From Verrucomicrobiales bacterium (GTDB lineage Bacteria; Verrucomicrobiota; Verrucomicrobiia; Methylacidiphilales; JAAUTS01), in assembly GCA_031266335.1 (NCBI GenBank), contig JAISBF010000020.1:1-32275 (forward strand): a stretch of DNA of 32,275 nucleotides, in the 5' to 3' direction. The stretch's first letter is position 1, and each line of letters begins with the position of its first letter. Below are positions 31,748 through 32,275 of the stretch, one piece after another. Below the pieces are notes generated by a model. It was given only the letters and a program-made list of their open reading frames with translations. It ran no database searches and was not told the DNA's origin. Position numbers and translations under genes: made by a program.

Positions 31748-32128
31748 ACCATTACCAATCGCCAATCCCGGCCAAATTACAATCCCCAAATTGGGCACCA
31801 CCTACAGCGGCGGCAAGGGTATATTGGTCGGTCTCTGGAGTCACTTGACCGCCGACCAACTGGACCTCAACTGTTCTAAAGACCATTTACACCACGAAGA
31901 CACGAAGGCACGAAGGTTTGTTTGAAAAAACAGCCTTCGTGCCTTGGTGCCTTAGTGGTGTAAATTCCTCCATGCCTCCGCGTCTTCGTGGTCGGAGTTT
32001 TCCCGCGAATGTTACTTGTGCGCCGTTTGTTCGTAACAATTCGCTCGCAGCTTGGGTGGTGTCGCGCGCCGGCGCAAGGGTTGCGTCGCGGCGACGCTGA
32101 ATAACCTAACAAAGGAAGGAATATCTAA
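31748..32128. other. Intergenic region with CACGAAG palindrome before the last gene
   Basis: About 380 bp. It contains the inverted repeat at 31885-31965, a trailing CCTCCGCGTCTTCGTGG fragment of the same family, and the leader of the rightmost gene with a strong AAGGAAGG ribosome-binding site. No promoter is convincing. Confidence 0.5.
31885..31965. repeat. CACGAAG inverted repeat
   Basis: Left arm ATTTACACCACGAAGACACG continues in CACGAAGG units. Right arm 31934-31965 ends TTAGTGGTGTAAAT and is complementary with a few changes. The loop is A/T-rich. The same family as 30550-30640. Confidence 0.8.
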
Positions 32129-32275
32129 ATGAAAATATTAAAACAATGGGGCGCGGCGGCGTTGGGCGAGGCGCTGAAGGTGTCCTCGGTTTTGGCCGAG
32201 GGCGCGGATGGTCGGGCGTTGGTTGACGCTCAGGTGCAGAAGGGCGTGTTGTCCTCGCTGGAAGGCGTGGAGATT
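32129..32275 (+). CDS. Unidentified protein, N-terminal 49 residues (runs off the right edge)
   Basis: An ATG at 32129 preceded at good distance by AAGGAAGG opens a frame that stays open to the end of the window. The visible part starts MKILKQWGAAALGEALKV and continues SSVLAEGADGRALVDAQVQKGVLSSLEGVEI. It has no obvious signal peptide and looks amphipathic-helical. I do not recognise the family. The strong ribosome-binding site and codon use similar to neighbours support a real gene. Confidence 0.7.
   Translation, partial: MKILKQWGAAALGEALKVSSVLAEGADGRALVDAQVQKGVLSSLEGVEI

Overview
The window most likely comes from a Verrucomicrobiota (PVC-group) genome. The evidence is indirect: GC-rich DNA, two PEP-CTERM secreted proteins, an OprB-type porin with other outer-membrane and periplasmic features, a GTP-type PEP carboxykinase, a bacterial GH38 mannosidase and GH57 branching enzyme, and intergenic CAAAG-type and CACGAAG-type palindromes of a kind common in that group. 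There is no rRNA or other phylogenetic marker here, so the phylum is an inference. I found no tRNA, rRNA, CRISPR array, transposase, integrase or prophage gene.

Layout. 1-5.6 kb: the 5' part of a DsbD/ScsB-like thiol-disulfide transporter (minus, leaves the window at the left edge), metG, an NlpE-like lipoprotein set among miniature inverted-repeat elements, a small membrane ORF, a lone Mrr-type restriction endonuclease and a secreted DUF3089 alpha/beta-hydrolase. 5.7-13.2 kb: pckG behind a near-perfect sigma70-type promoter, convergent with a minus-strand glycerol operon glpK-glpD-oprB-glpF. Together these make a coherent glycerol module: outer-membrane entry (OprB), inner-membrane entry (GlpF), phosphorylation (GlpK), oxidation (GlpD), with PckG available for gluconeogenesis. 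13.2-14.9 kb: a GYF_2-domain membrane protein and two gene-poor stretches with inverted repeats. 14.9-18.3 kb: housekeeping genes gltX, a pgsA-like CDP-alcohol phosphatidyltransferase and der. 18.3-26.6 kb: a repeat-rich block with two PEP-CTERM genes, the GH57 branching enzyme and the GH38 alpha-mannosidase, each junction marked by a CAAAG palindrome. 26.6-32.3 kb: a probable operon rhaB-cupin-GT4 glycosyltransferase, a polysaccharide deacetylase, a glycerate kinase and the start of an unrecognised gene leaving at the right edge.

The most unusual signal is at the level of DNA words. GCTGAC/GTCAGC, usually extended as GCTGACGGTGA, occurs about 100 times on hand count (roughly 20 expected), inside genes as well as between them. 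In genes it often encodes Leu-Thr-Val-Ser or Ala-Asp-Gly in linkers and loops. The 9-mer GCTGACGGT/ACCGTCAGC is absent by eye from about 5.9-14.9 kb, the block holding pckG and the glycerol operon. The second unusual signal is a 210-bp array at 20.1-20.3 kb: ten 21-bp units with a near-palindromic 11-bp core and a variable 10-bp spacer, beside an 8-bp x 10 tandem repeat. I saw no complete new defence or mobile system; these repeat systems are the best candidates for something undescribed.
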